A stretch of 64,000 bases of DNA from Deltaproteobacteria bacterium (lineage in GTDB: Bacteria; Desulfobacterota; Desulfomonilia; Desulfomonilales; Desulfomonilaceae), in contig JAJYDQ010000005.1 of assembly GCA_021777225.1 (NCBI GenBank), positions 1 to 64,000 of the forward strand, written 5' to 3'. A program made the translations under genes and the position numbers. This document shows, one piece after another, positions 45,339-54,388 of the stretch (its first letter is position 1; the number at the start of each line of letters is the position of its first letter). Under the pieces are notes generated by a model. It ran no database searches. It worked only from the letters and a program-made list of their open reading frames with translations, and was not told the DNA's origin.

Positions 45339-46031
45339 CTACCAGTATTGTCCGGTAAGCGTCTGACCTTCTCGGGATGTGGCCACAGGACCCATGGCAA
45401 CGTTCGATTGAGCAGAAACCAGACTTCCCGATATAAGATTTAAAGGGATTTCCATGACACTGGCTAGGATCTTCAGTCCTCCCGGAAGGTCCTGTTTGAG
45501 ATCTTTTGAGGCCGTCACAGGCATTGCCATCATCATGGGATATGACGACAACGAGGGGTTAGAGACGGCCCCGTACCGCATGTAAGTTCGGCGTGGCGGC
45601 TTACACTTGGTGATCCCAGTAGGAACACACGCCGGAGGAGCGCACATGGGCGGCCCGCAAGGCGCCATTGGTCCACACGTAGGCGGCGCGCAAGTGGGCG
45701 GAGCACATGGAGGAGGGCATGGAGGGGCACAAAAATTGGGCCTGCATGAAGGACGTTTTGGAGCCGGAGACAGAATCCCCGCCATTACGGCCGAGGGGAT
45801 GCCGATTACGGCGCCGCAGATGTTGGTGCATGCGCCTAGCAGGGCGCCACAAATTCCAAAGGGAGACGGTGGACCCATTGGACCACATGCTGGCGGAGCA
45901 CAAGGCTGAGGCATAGGAGCGCAAACGGGTGCGACCTCAATCGGTGGACCGCCTGCGATTCCTGGAATTATTGAGATTGAGAATAAGAGCGTGGTGAGAA
46001 ACGCAAAGATAGCGACAACTCTCAGCGCCAT
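45339..46031 (-). CDS. Cys/Pro-rich secreted or surface protein
   Basis: 230 residues from the ATG at 46031 with GGAGG seven bases upstream; an in-frame start 14 codons earlier lacks a site. A signal peptide spans about residues 1-26. The mature N-terminal two-thirds is low-complexity, with 16 Cys in CAPP, CGPM and CAPPTC-type runs, interrupted by a hydrophobic segment (GICGALLGACTNICGAVIG). The last ~80 residues are a Cys-free tail (MPVTASKDLKQDLPGGLKI ... QTLTGQYW). Such composition suggests disulphide-linked or metal-binding extracellular material, but no family is recognised. It forms a single leftward unit with its own terminator. Confidence 0.75.
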   Translation of the reverse strand: MALRVVAIFAFLTTLLFSISIIPGIAGGPPIEVAPVCAPMPQPCAPPACGPMGPPSPFGICGALLGACTNICGAVIGIPSAVMAGILSPAPKRPSCRPNFCAPPCPPPCAPPTCAPPTCGPMAPCGPPMCAPPACVPTGITKCKPPRRTYMRYGAVSNPSLSSYPMMMAMPVTASKDLKQDLPGGLKILASVMEIPLNLISGSLVSAQSNVAMGPVATSREGQTLTGQYW

Positions 46032-46378
46032 ACCTGATCCTCCTTTTTTAACGCCCTTCAAGTAGCCGTTCAAGGGTTAGACTAAAATGAAGGCGTTTTA
46101 ATTCAGCCCATTATAGGGCTTGAATGACATGCGGCTTTAACATGGGGTTTATAGCTTGTCAAGTAAAAATATTTATTGTTGAAGGTTAACACTGAATATT
46201 ATTAAAAATATAATTTAGATAAGATATAATATTGTTTTAACGGGGTAATTATGTAATTATTAATGTTAAGAATTAGATGTTGAATTAAAGGCTGTTTCTA
46301 TTTGAGCCCCAACGGACGCCTCGCTTGATAATAAGAGACTTATGGAAATATCTTAAATTTAAGAGGTTTTTAAAAGGT
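46032..46378. other. Very AT-rich divergent control region
   Basis: It separates the leftward Cys/Pro-rich gene from the rightward TPR gene. TATAAT-like hexamers are frequent (for example near 46220-46232), so exact promoters cannot be named. No ORF is seen. Confidence 0.45.
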
Positions 46379-47668
46379 ATGAGAAAGGTAATGTATTTAA
46401 TCGTTTTAATTGGGTTATTTGTGGCTTATGGAGACGCTTACGCACAGGAAGAGGCTGTGGAATTTTACAACAGGGGAGTTGAAGCTCTTGCCCAGGACAG
46501 ACTGGACGATGCGATCAGCCTATTTTCCAAGGCCGTAAAAATAGATCCAGTTGATCACTACGCGTACAATAATTTAGGAGTAGCCTACAAACGTAAGGGA
46601 AACTATGAAAAGGCGATCCAGAATTATACCCGGGCTTTGGAGATCAAGCCAGATTATTACGCTGCCCAGATTAATCGGGGAATAGCCCGGTTCCGTAAGG
46701 GAGATTACGATCAGGCTCTTGAAGACCTGGAATCAGTGGCGCGCCTTAGGAAACGAGATCCAGCCATTTCTGCAACGTTGGGTTTAATATACAAAGAAAA
46801 GGGAGATTTTGACAAATCCATCAAAAACCTCAAGGACGCTATAGCGATGAACAAAAACGGTATTAGCGCTCAAAAAGCTTTGGGTGAGGTCTATGAGGCT
46901 AATAAGGATTACGGAAAAGCCCTGGATGTATATTTAAAATTACGGACGACTTTGGCCAAAAAGGGCGATCCAGGGAACATCGACAAAAAAATTGAACATC
47001 TGAGAAACTCGTACGTGTCTGAACTTTACAATCAGGGACTTGAAGAATACAGGCTCGGAAACGCAAAACATGCTTTGGCGATATGGGCGACTGGTCTCAA
47101 GGTTGATCCTAATAATTTACAGATACTTAGAGACCGTGGTTTGACATATTATAAATTGGGTCAGTACCAAAAAGCTCTGGAAGATTTTAATCACGCTGTG
47201 GAAATCGGGCCTGGTCAAGAAGAAATATACAGGGTTCGAGGCGATACGTATTACAAATTGAAGAAAGCGGACAAGGCTTTAGATGATTATCGTAAGGCCA
47301 TAGAAATGAATCCCCATGATGCGATATGCTACAACAATCTTGGCTTGGTGTTTCATGAAACCGGTGACATCGATCGCGCGTTGGAAGATTACTCGAAGGC
47401 AATCTCAATCGATCCATCCAATCCTTCATTCTACGAAAACCGCGCTCTAGTTTACTTGGCTAAACACGACAACATTCACGCGGCTGAAGACTATAAAAAA
47501 GCTCTCGGCCTGACTGATGACCAGAAAGCCAGGGAAATTATATCTCAGAAAATCGCTGGCTTGACAGGTCAGACTGGTTTGAATCCTGATCTACCTGTCT
47601 CCGAACCCAACGCCGCATCCGTCAGGGAACGCGGAAGCTCAGTTAGGGACATTCGTCCAGGGTGGTAG
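46379..47668 (+). CDS. Secreted tetratricopeptide-repeat protein
   Basis: 429 residues from the ATG at 46379; a TTG 18 codons upstream is possible. A signal peptide (MRKVMYLIVLIGLFVAYGDA, cleavage near AYA-Q) is followed by about ten TPR units in two blocks, for example AYNNLGVAYKRKGNYEKAIQNYTRALEIKP and CYNNLGLVFHETGDIDRALEDYSKAI, with a more charged linker around residue 210. The C-terminus is a short unstructured tail. It is probably a periplasmic or outer-membrane-associated scaffold. Confidence 0.85.
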   Translation: MRKVMYLIVLIGLFVAYGDAYAQEEAVEFYNRGVEALAQDRLDDAISLFSKAVKIDPVDHYAYNNLGVAYKRKGNYEKAIQNYTRALEIKPDYYAAQINRGIARFRKGDYDQALEDLESVARLRKRDPAISATLGLIYKEKGDFDKSIKNLKDAIAMNKNGISAQKALGEVYEANKDYGKALDVYLKLRTTLAKKGDPGNIDKKIEHLRNSYVSELYNQGLEEYRLGNAKHALAIWATGLKVDPNNLQILRDRGLTYYKLGQYQKALEDFNHAVEIGPGQEEIYRVRGDTYYKLKKADKALDDYRKAIEMNPHDAICYNNLGLVFHETGDIDRALEDYSKAISIDPSNPSFYENRALVYLAKHDNIHAAEDYKKALGLTDDQKAREIISQKIAGLTGQTGLNPDLPVSEPNAASVRERGSSVRDIRPGW

Positions 47669-47921
47669 AAATTTGATGACGATTTGGTTGAAGTCATATG
47701 TGCAATTTAATTAATATAAGAGATTAGGTTATTGAATGACGTACTGATTATTATTGACAAATTAATAATATCATAATAGAAGGAATGACGGATACGAATA
47801 AACTTGGTCATGAAGTAAGCTAATTGCTCTTCAACCGTTATTCGACGCTAAATTCAACAGAGTGTTTTCTTTTGCTGTCTTCGGCTGATATCTTGTTGTC
47901 GCCGCTTTACAATTCAGCCCT

Positions 47922-48545
47922 GTGAGTAAATGTATGAGTTTTATAGAAGCTAGTAATCCGATAGATATATTTATTCTGGCTACTATACTGATCACCTTCA
48001 TTCTCGGTTTCTGGAAGGGATTTGTAAGATCCCTGACTGCTCTAACAGGTCTTGCTGTTGGAGTATGGGCTGCCACCAGTTATTATCCCCTGGTTCAAAA
48101 TCAGCTTGGCAAGATATCGTCTCTTAATCCACAGATCTCAATCATAATTTCCATGGTGCTCGTTTTCGTTTTGGCGCAGGTAATATTTGTTGTTATTAGA
48201 CGCGTCCTGGAAGCAATTTTGGATTTCACACGCCTGGGTTGGCTAGACCGTGTTTTTGGCGCTGCCATGGGCGTTGTGACGGGGTTTTTAATTGCCGCTG
48301 CCGCTGTTCAGGTGACGCTGATCGCCGCCCCTGAGTGGCAGGCGGTAAAGTCCTCTGTTTTGGCGCTGCCGGTTGAAGGTATGACATACAAGCTCTTGGC
48401 TTATGTGCCACAGGGAACGAGAAGTCAGGTCCACGCGGTGATTTCAAAGTGGCGGGCCCCTCAGGAAGGTTTACAACAGGTCCCAGCAAGACTGGGAGCC
48501 CGAGTGCTTAGACCGGATGGCGATTTGGCCCCTGAGCCGAAATAG
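47922..48545 (+). CDS. CvpA-family membrane protein
   Basis: 207 residues from a GTG; an ATG four codons later is equally possible because neither has a good ribosome binding site. Four hydrophobic segments with the early signature NPIDIFILATILITFILGFWKGFVRSLTAL and the later RLGWLDRVFGAAMGVVTGFLI identify CvpA. CvpA proteins are inner-membrane and affect envelope integrity and bile/deoxycholate tolerance in enterobacteria; the mechanism is not settled. It is followed 35 bases later by the LysM lipoprotein, so the two may be co-transcribed. Confidence 0.85.
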   Translation: MSKCMSFIEASNPIDIFILATILITFILGFWKGFVRSLTALTGLAVGVWAATSYYPLVQNQLGKISSLNPQISIIISMVLVFVLAQVIFVVIRRVLEAILDFTRLGWLDRVFGAAMGVVTGFLIAAAAVQVTLIAAPEWQAVKSSVLALPVEGMTYKLLAYVPQGTRSQVHAVISKWRAPQEGLQQVPARLGARVLRPDGDLAPEPK

Positions 48546-48580
48546 ATTATGAAGTCGGTCACCTTTTTCAGGAGGATTTC

Positions 48581-49462
48581 ATGAAGCGATTCCTCTCGTT
48601 TTTTGCAATTTTAAATGTACTTGTTCTCTTCTCGGGGTGCGCCTACTTCCAGAAGAAGGATGAACCGCCCCCCTTACCACCCATTGAAGAAGTTAAGCCT
48701 CCTCTAACCATGAAAAGTGAATATTTTAAATCTTTTCCATGGTCAGAGCTTCAAAGCCCGAAAAAGGACGGCAATGATCAGGACACGATAACCGTCACGG
48801 TTAAAGAGGGTGAGACGCTGGACGGGATTGCCGAGAGCATGATGGGAAACGCCTCACAGGCCAGTGGACTTGCCACATTTAACAAGTTGGCGTCGGCAAA
48901 CAGTATCAGTCCGGGAGACAAACTGGTAATTCCATATCCTATTATCGGCGTCAGCAGTCAAATAATGATCAAGTCTAAGGGCGCGAAGGATTTTTCCGAG
49001 CCCGAAAACTTCGGGGCTCCTTTTAAAAAGGGCGATCAATATAAATTCAGATTTGAGAGCAATGTTGATGGTAATCTCTATATATACAGAAAAGGGGTTA
49101 AAGGTGTCGTAGCGCTTTACCCCGCTCCACTAAAAAAGAGCAAACGCAACAAGAACCCGGAACCTTTGATGAGAGATTCAGGGAAAGTTACAGCCTACGA
49201 TCCGGTATTGATCCCAATTGGAAAGACTGGCTTCGCATACAACCCCAAGAATGCCGGAGACATGATCTATGTGTTCCTTTCACTGCGCAAGATACCTGAG
49301 CTTGAGGACCTCAAGACCAAGCCTGCAATCAAGGTGGAAGATATCGAGGACGTCATGCATAGGGTAAAAGAAGGTGAAATAAAGAGTGATCCGCCTTTGC
49401 GTTTGTTGAGGATAAGCGATCCATCAGAAGTGCTTGGCTTCACGGTAAACATAGATGGCTGA
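48581..49462 (+). CDS. LysM-domain lipoprotein
   Basis: 293 residues with AGGAGG upstream. A lipoprotein signal peptide ends in the lipobox LFSGC (Cys20). A Pro-rich linker (PPPLPPIEEVKPP) and a LysM domain follow (TITVTVKEGETLDGIAESMMGN ... PGDKLVIPYP, about 70-120), which binds peptidoglycan. The C-terminal ~150 residues (KGDQYKFRFESNVDGNLYIYRKG) resemble DUF4384-type domains. Anchoring to the outer or inner membrane while binding the wall is inferred. Confidence 0.85.
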   Translation: MKRFLSFFAILNVLVLFSGCAYFQKKDEPPPLPPIEEVKPPLTMKSEYFKSFPWSELQSPKKDGNDQDTITVTVKEGETLDGIAESMMGNASQASGLATFNKLASANSISPGDKLVIPYPIIGVSSQIMIKSKGAKDFSEPENFGAPFKKGDQYKFRFESNVDGNLYIYRKGVKGVVALYPAPLKKSKRNKNPEPLMRDSGKVTAYDPVLIPIGKTGFAYNPKNAGDMIYVFLSLRKIPELEDLKTKPAIKVEDIEDVMHRVKEGEIKSDPPLRLLRISDPSEVLGFTVNIDG

Positions 49463-49470
49463 GAATGTGC

Positions 49471-49500
49471 TTGACATAGATTTACCTTGTAACTTATAAA
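49471..49500 (+). promoter_or_regulatory. Promoter of tRNA-Ala
   Basis: TTGACA (49471-49476), then TATAAA (49495-49500) after 18 bases (or TTATAA after 17). The tRNA begins 14 bases downstream. Confidence 0.7.
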
Positions 49501-49513
49501 TACAAGGTTGCTC

Positions 49514-49589
<76 letters not shown>

Positions 49590-49606
49590 AAGGTTTTGCT
49601 TTAAAT

Positions 49607-49646
49607 ATCGCCAAGTTGGCTTACGCTAGCTTGGCGATCCGTTTTT
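49607..49646 (+). terminator. Intrinsic terminator of tRNA-Ala
   Basis: ATCGCCAAG (49607-49615) pairs with CTTGGCGAT (49630-49638), with extra pairing inside the loop, and is followed by five T residues (49642-49646). Confidence 0.85.
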
Positions 49647-49707
49647 GTGGACGCTTTGTTGAATGATTTAGTGAATTCTAATTAACACCAACATTGGAGA
49701 TTTTGAT

Positions 49708-50877
49708 TTGAAAAGACTGAGGATTACCCTAATAGCGCTTTTGACGATTCTTGCAATTTCAACAGCCGCCTTCGCTGAAGACAAATTCAGGTTCGCAGTT
49801 TTCTCAGATACCAGAGGGAACCTGATAACCAAATCGTGTTTGGATGATAATGCGGGAGTTTCGTCAATACTACCTTTAGTTCGGGATCATGTCATAAAAA
49901 TTAACGAAACTAAGCCGATCCAGTTGGTCCTGTTCCCAGGGGACATGGTGACAGGCTCTTTCCCTCGAGACGCGGGTTCAACATCAGAATGTAATAGGGT
50001 CCAACTGAGCAAATGGCGAGAAGTGATGAAGCCGCTATTGGACAAGAGGATTCAGGTTCGAGTAACCGTAGGGAACCACGAAGTTGGGACGTTCGATCCT
50101 TCGAAAGAAGATGTTAGTTGTGGAAAACATGGACGAGCATATTTGCCGTCATATCAAAATTTCCAGGTTTTCAAGGATATTTTAGGAGATATGTTGGCGG
50201 AAGACAATGGCCCCAGTTCCGATCTGGGACTTACTTATTCTTTCGATGTTGATGGTTGTCACTTTACAGTCCTTTCAGCATACACCATGTATGAGAACAA
50301 TTCATTTTCCAATGAGACCATTCAATGGCTTGATAAAGATTTAGAGACCGCACGCGACAAGGGGTACAAACTATTTGTAACATCACATCCACCAGCTTTT
50401 CCGGGTGGAGGGCATACCTGGGATTGTTTACCCTTTTTTGACCCTAGTTACGCCTGTTGCGGCTATTCCGGGATCGATCGTAGAAAGGAAAGAGACAGAT
50501 TCTGGAACATATTGAGAAAACATGGCGTAGTGGCCTATTTTTGTGGTCATGAGCACAACACCCAAGTTCAGTTGGTGGATGACTGCTGGCAGGCCACAAT
50601 TGGCGGCTTAACCTCAAAACTCTACAAATTTAACGGGGCTGAAGGCGATACCGAACGCAATTCAATTTTGTACGACGGGCATTTTCAGAACCCTAAGGCT
50701 ACAGTTAACTGGCCATGGGATGAAAACGACAGGCAAAGCCATTGGGGATGGGCTCTAATTACAGTAGATGGTCAAAACGTAACGATGGACATTTATGGCA
50801 CGGAAAAACGACCGGAATCAGTAGATGATTTCAGAAAGCTCAAAACTTTTATTCTTCTGGGCAAAAATCAACATTAA
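49708..50877 (+). CDS. Secreted calcineurin-like metallophosphoesterase
   Basis: 389 residues from a TTG with GGAG eight bases upstream. A signal peptide (MKRLRITLIALLTILAISTA, cleavage near AFA) precedes the dinuclear-metal phosphoesterase core: FSDTRG, LVLFPGDMV, TVGNHEV, FVTSHPP and CGHEHNTQ. The Asp/His ligands of the family are all present apart from the usual His of the first motif (D-x-H is D-T-R here). Several Cys (CDCL, ACCGYSG) suggest disulphides. A periplasmic phosphatase or nucleotidase is expected; the substrate is unknown. Confidence 0.87.
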   Translation: MKRLRITLIALLTILAISTAAFAEDKFRFAVFSDTRGNLITKSCLDDNAGVSSILPLVRDHVIKINETKPIQLVLFPGDMVTGSFPRDAGSTSECNRVQLSKWREVMKPLLDKRIQVRVTVGNHEVGTFDPSKEDVSCGKHGRAYLPSYQNFQVFKDILGDMLAEDNGPSSDLGLTYSFDVDGCHFTVLSAYTMYENNSFSNETIQWLDKDLETARDKGYKLFVTSHPPAFPGGGHTWDCLPFFDPSYACCGYSGIDRRKERDRFWNILRKHGVVAYFCGHEHNTQVQLVDDCWQATIGGLTSKLYKFNGAEGDTERNSILYDGHFQNPKATVNWPWDENDRQSHWGWALITVDGQNVTMDIYGTEKRPESVDDFRKLKTFILLGKNQH

Positions 50878-50964
50878 AAATTATTTCAGGATAAAGACTG
50901 GGAATCATTGTTGATATTATTTTCAATGATTCAATGGAATACCCTGCGGTTGCTGAGGGAAACA

Positions 50965-51000
50965 ACAAAAAACGGTCGCTGGGCTTTTCCCAGGGACCGT
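50965..51000 (-). terminator. Intrinsic terminator behind tRNA-Pro
   Basis: ACGGTC-g-CTGGG (50972-50983) pairs with CCCAG-g-GACCGT (50989-51000); read leftward it is followed by six T residues. It may also work, more weakly, for the rightward metallophosphoesterase transcript. Confidence 0.8.
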
Positions 51001-51016
51001 AATTTATTGATTTAAT

Positions 51017-51093
51017 TGGTCGGGACGACTGGATTTGAACCAGCGACCCCTGCGTCCCGAACGCAGTGCTCTACCAGGCTGAGCCACGTCCCG
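51017..51093 (-). tRNA. tRNA-Pro (anticodon CGG)
   Basis: A 77-base cloverleaf with encoded CCA. The acceptor stem CGGGACG pairs with CGTCCCG. The anticodon arm CTGCG-TTCGGGA-CGCAG gives anticodon CGG. It lies 28 bases after tyrS in the same direction and may be processed from the same transcript. Confidence 0.96.
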
Positions 51094-51121
51094 ACAAAAA
51101 ATAACTATAACCTCTGTTTGT

Positions 51122-52381
51122 TTAAGTGTCCATGTTTTTTTGGTACTTTGTTTTGACTCGATAGAATTTTCTTTTCCCAATCTGCATGGTTGTTTCATTA
51201 GCTGAAAGAGTTATTTGGATGGATGGGTCTTCAATCTTAATGCCGTCGAGTTTCACGCCGCCCTGAGTAATAAGCCGCTTGGCTTCAGCTTTGGAAACCT
51301 CGCCGATCTCGGCGACCAGTTCATAAGCAGGGTAGTTCACAGCAGTCAACTGAACTAGAGGAATATCGCTTGGAAGCTCTCTCCTTTGGACAACCTTTTC
51401 AAAATGGTCTTCACCACGTCTAGCAGCCGACCAATCATGATATTCAGCTACGATGCTCCTTGCGAGGGCTTTCTTGATCTGCATGGGATGGAACGGGTCC
51501 CCGGCTTCCTGATGTTTATCCACTTCCTTCAAAGCTAATCCAAACCTGTTTACCTCATCGATATTTACATCAGTCAGCAACGTGAAATATTTTACAATCA
51601 GGTCGTCCTGAATGGACATAGTCTTGCCAAATATATCTTCGGGTGAGTCATCAACCGCTATATAATTACGTTCCGTTTTACTCATTTTTTTGGAACCATC
51701 TAAACCCTCGATTAATGGGGTCATCATTACAACTTGAGGTTCCTGCCCAAACTGAAGTTGCAGGTCCCGACCGGCCAACAAATTAAATTTCTGGTCCGTC
51801 CCACCTAACTCCACATTACATTTCAAGGCGACCGAATCGTACCCTTGCATAAGGGGATACAAGAATTCCGTAATGCTAATGGGTGAGCCTTCCTTAAAGC
51901 GCCTTTCAAAATCGTTTCTTTCCAGCATTCGGGCGACTGTCGACCTGTAAGCAAGATCAAGGCAGTCCGCGAATGACATTGGATCAAACCATTCCCCATT
52001 GTTGCGGATTTCTGTCTTCTGTTCATCCAGGATTTTGAATACCTGGTTTTTGTAATTTCTGGCGTGTTCCCAGACCTGATCCTTGGTAAGCCTAACCCTA
52101 GCTTCGGAACGTTCAGTAGGATCCCCAATCCGAGCGGTAAAATCTCCGATCAAAAATATGGCGATGTGTCCCATATCCTGGAAATGTTTAAGCTTTCTGA
52201 TTGTAACCATGTGTCCCAAATGTATGTCAGCCGCAGTGGGGTCTACCCCCAGTTTTACTCGAAGAGGCACACCGGTGTGAGCGCTTTTTGCAAGCATTTT
52301 GCGCAGTTCTTCTTCGTGGATGATTTCTTCCACCCCGCGCATGATGTGGCGCATTTGGGTTTCTATATCCGGGAACGACAT
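51122..52381 (-). CDS. tyrS: Tyrosyl-tRNA synthetase
   Basis: 419 residues from the ATG at 52381, with AAAGG seven bases upstream; the ATG five codons earlier has none. The class I motifs are present: HIGH-like DIHLGHMV, and KMSKT in the KMSKS position (DGSKKMSKTERN). The C-terminal S4-like RNA-binding domain follows (AKRLITQGGVKLDG). It charges tRNA-Tyr with tyrosine in the cytosol. It is of the TyrS2-type length and layout. Confidence 0.95.
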   Translation of the reverse strand: MSFPDIETQMRHIMRGVEEIIHEEELRKMLAKSAHTGVPLRVKLGVDPTAADIHLGHMVTIRKLKHFQDMGHIAIFLIGDFTARIGDPTERSEARVRLTKDQVWEHARNYKNQVFKILDEQKTEIRNNGEWFDPMSFADCLDLAYRSTVARMLERNDFERRFKEGSPISITEFLYPLMQGYDSVALKCNVELGGTDQKFNLLAGRDLQLQFGQEPQVVMMTPLIEGLDGSKKMSKTERNYIAVDDSPEDIFGKTMSIQDDLIVKYFTLLTDVNIDEVNRFGLALKEVDKHQEAGDPFHPMQIKKALARSIVAEYHDWSAARRGEDHFEKVVQRRELPSDIPLVQLTAVNYPAYELVAEIGEVSKAEAKRLITQGGVKLDGIKIEDPSIQITLSANETTMQIGKRKFYRVKTKYQKNMDT

Positions 52382-52497
52382 GATAAAGCCTTTCATTGAG
52401 TTTTGTTTTAGCGATGAGAATGTATCAAAAAAATGAATTCTAACTGACTAAGAGGTTGTTTTCAATTGAAAATGAATTGAACAGATAGAGGAAGGGA

Positions 52498-53256
52498 TCA
52501 GAAATAGGCTTTAGATGTGAGCATGAGATGCAACAAGAATTCATGATTCCCCTTTGGACCACGAAGGGGGGATTCAATCTGATTCAAGACCTCAAAACCG
52601 GAGTTAACCGCCGCTGTCCTGACATTGGCGACTGCTGCGGCAATAGCGTCAGAATCTCTAACTACGCCATGTTTCCCCACTTCCAATCTGCCGACCTCAA
52701 ACTGAGGTTTGACTAAAGGCACGAACCATGACCCCCGTGGAAGGATCTCAGCAATTTTTGAAAAGACAAGTTTCAGTGAGATGAAAGAGAGATCTGCAAC
52801 CGCGGCGTCGATGTGTTCACCCAGAGAAGCTAATTTCAGATGTCTAATATTAGTCCTCTCAATTAACCTGACTCTCGGATCAATGCGTAGTTTCCAATGA
52901 AACTGCCCATATCCAACATCCACTGCCACGATTCTGGTTGCGTCCCTTTGAAGTAGACAGTCCGTGAATCCACCAGTCGAAGCGCCTGCATCCAAGATGC
53001 TCAGACCAGCGGGATCAATTCCGAATTCATCAAGCGCCGCAGCGAGTTTAATACCTCCTCGACTTACATATGGTAGTGGTTCCTTGATCTCCAGTATCGC
53101 AGACCTCGAAATATCCTTGCCTGGCTTTTCAATCCTTGTCCCGTCAACTAGTACTTTACCTCCCATGATCAAGCCCCGCGCCTGTTCTCTGGAAGAAACC
53201 AGCCCTCTGTCCAACAACAATATGTCGAGTCTACACTTGGGATCTTTTTGAATCAT
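52498..53256 (-). CDS. tlyA: TlyA-family rRNA 2'-O-methyltransferase
   Basis: 252 residues from the ATG at 53256, the start that matches the family (CRLDILLLDRGLVSSREQA). A start at 53307 would overlap the upstream gene. An S4 RNA-binding domain (about 9-66, ending VLVDGTRIEKPGKDI) is joined to an FtsJ-like Rossmann methyltransferase domain: SILDAGASTGGFTDCLLQ (SAM motif I), IVAVDVGYGQ, and AVADLSFISL. TlyA enzymes methylate cytidines of 16S and/or 23S rRNA and affect capreomycin sensitivity. It is the last gene of a leftward three-gene run. Confidence 0.9.
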   Translation of the reverse strand: MIQKDPKCRLDILLLDRGLVSSREQARGLIMGGKVLVDGTRIEKPGKDISRSAILEIKEPLPYVSRGGIKLAAALDEFGIDPAGLSILDAGASTGGFTDCLLQRDATRIVAVDVGYGQFHWKLRIDPRVRLIERTNIRHLKLASLGEHIDAAVADLSFISLKLVFSKIAEILPRGSWFVPLVKPQFEVGRLEVGKHGVVRDSDAIAAAVANVRTAAVNSGFEVLNQIESPLRGPKGNHEFLLHLMLTSKAYF

Positions 53257-53272
53257 AAATGCGGTACAGGAA

Positions 53273-53851
53273 TTATGAACCCGGCATGATTGTAAAATCA
53301 AGAACATCCACTATACTGAAACCATAATATAAATAGATCATGCCGCTTCCAAGAAAATCTTCCGGTCTATGAATGGTAAAATGGTAATCAAACTCTCCTT
53401 GACGATTGGCAAGTCGAACGGTTTCTTCATATTGTCTTGAATCTGGCAATTTTATGACAAATTTCAACGGGGTATCAGATGTTGAAGCGCGATAGGAGAA
53501 GCGTACAATGAGCGTAAGGCGATCACCGAAAAGGCCTGCATTGAATGTCCTGCTATTACCTAAAAATTTCCACTTGTTTTGCTGAGCTATAGCTGGGCCA
53601 AACTGTAAATCATAGATCGAAAGTCGACCAGGCATCTCCCAGGAAAGTTCGCGACCTGGGGTTTCGTCGTTTCCTGGGACATTTTTCTTTACTGTGTCGA
53701 CAACAGGTTTTTTAGATGTGAAAGTTTCTGTCGCCGACGCAAACCTATCACAAGATATCGATATTATAATTAAACATATTCCAATGATATATGCTTGAGA
53801 AATCGGCCGAGAACGCCACTCGATCGTTCGAATAACGCTCCCTGCTTTCAT
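53273..53851 (-). CDS. Secreted or anchored protein of unknown function
   Basis: 192 residues. The ATG at 53851 overlaps the stop of the upstream gene as ATGA and has GGTGG five bases before it; a start at 53863 is less well supported. A hydrophobic stretch (AYIIGICLIIISISCDRF) near residue 20 looks like a membrane anchor or a signal peptide with a Cys near its end. The rest is beta-rich (FVIKLPDSRQYEETVRL, FDYHFTIHRPEDFLGSGMIYLYYGFSIVDV). No family recognised. Translational coupling to the 113-residue membrane protein suggests that the two act together. Confidence 0.62.
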   Translation of the reverse strand: MKAGSVIRTIEWRSRPISQAYIIGICLIIISISCDRFASATETFTSKKPVVDTVKKNVPGNDETPGRELSWEMPGRLSIYDLQFGPAIAQQNKWKFLGNSRTFNAGLFGDRLTLIVRFSYRASTSDTPLKFVIKLPDSRQYEETVRLANRQGEFDYHFTIHRPEDFLGSGMIYLYYGFSIVDVLDFTIMPGS

Positions 53852-54189
53852 GCGGCCCACCATCTGGGATGAATAGGCTTGGATATTGTTTGACCATCAT
53901 AAATCTGAGAACCGGGATAATTTACGTCCTCCGATTTATACGCGTTGTTGACTCCAGCCCTTGCTGGTTCAGGCCGAAGACGTTCATCCGGCGATTGACC
54001 ACCTATGGCGACTTTAAGAAATTGCTCCTGCAACCCTGGTTTTTCCGCTTCTTCGCTATTGTTGCTCATTTTCTTAACTTTAGAAGTGAGCATACTAAAA
54101 ATCCACCAAAAAGCAACAAGCAGTAATAAAGGAATTACGGTGCTTAATTCGACACCGAGATTTTTAAGCAGTTCGTCAATACTACGCAT
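53848..54189 (-). CDS. Small single-span membrane protein
   Basis: 113 residues with GGAGG nine bases before the ATG. One membrane span (STVIPLLLLVAFWWIFSML, about 16-35) is followed by a long hydrophilic, probably disordered tail containing DERLRPEPARAG. It is translationally coupled (ATGA) to the next gene and shares a leftward transcript with it and tlyA. Function unknown; an envelope complex is inferred. Confidence 0.68.
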   Translation of the reverse strand: MRSIDELLKNLGVELSTVIPLLLLVAFWWIFSMLTSKVKKMSNNSEEAEKPGLQEQFLKVAIGGQSPDERLRPEPARAGVNNAYKSEDVNYPGSQIYDGQTISKPIHPRWWAA

Positions 54190-54388
54190 TGTCCGACACC
54201 TCCGACAAAGCTAACTAATTATAACTAGTTAAAGAATCGCATAAAAGAAAATCATATCCACTTCAATTCTTTGTTATCCAAATCAGAGAAGACGTTGATT
54301 TTTGTTGAAAAGTTCATGTCCTTTCAACTATATTTTAAAACTTGTGTATTTTGATCAGCCCCTTCCATAGACTCAGGAGGTTCCTTAA

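Noticed and set aside
45607-45909. Gly/Pro-rich rightward frames opposite the Cys/Pro-rich protein
   Set aside because: They arise from the low-complexity composition of the real gene on the other strand.
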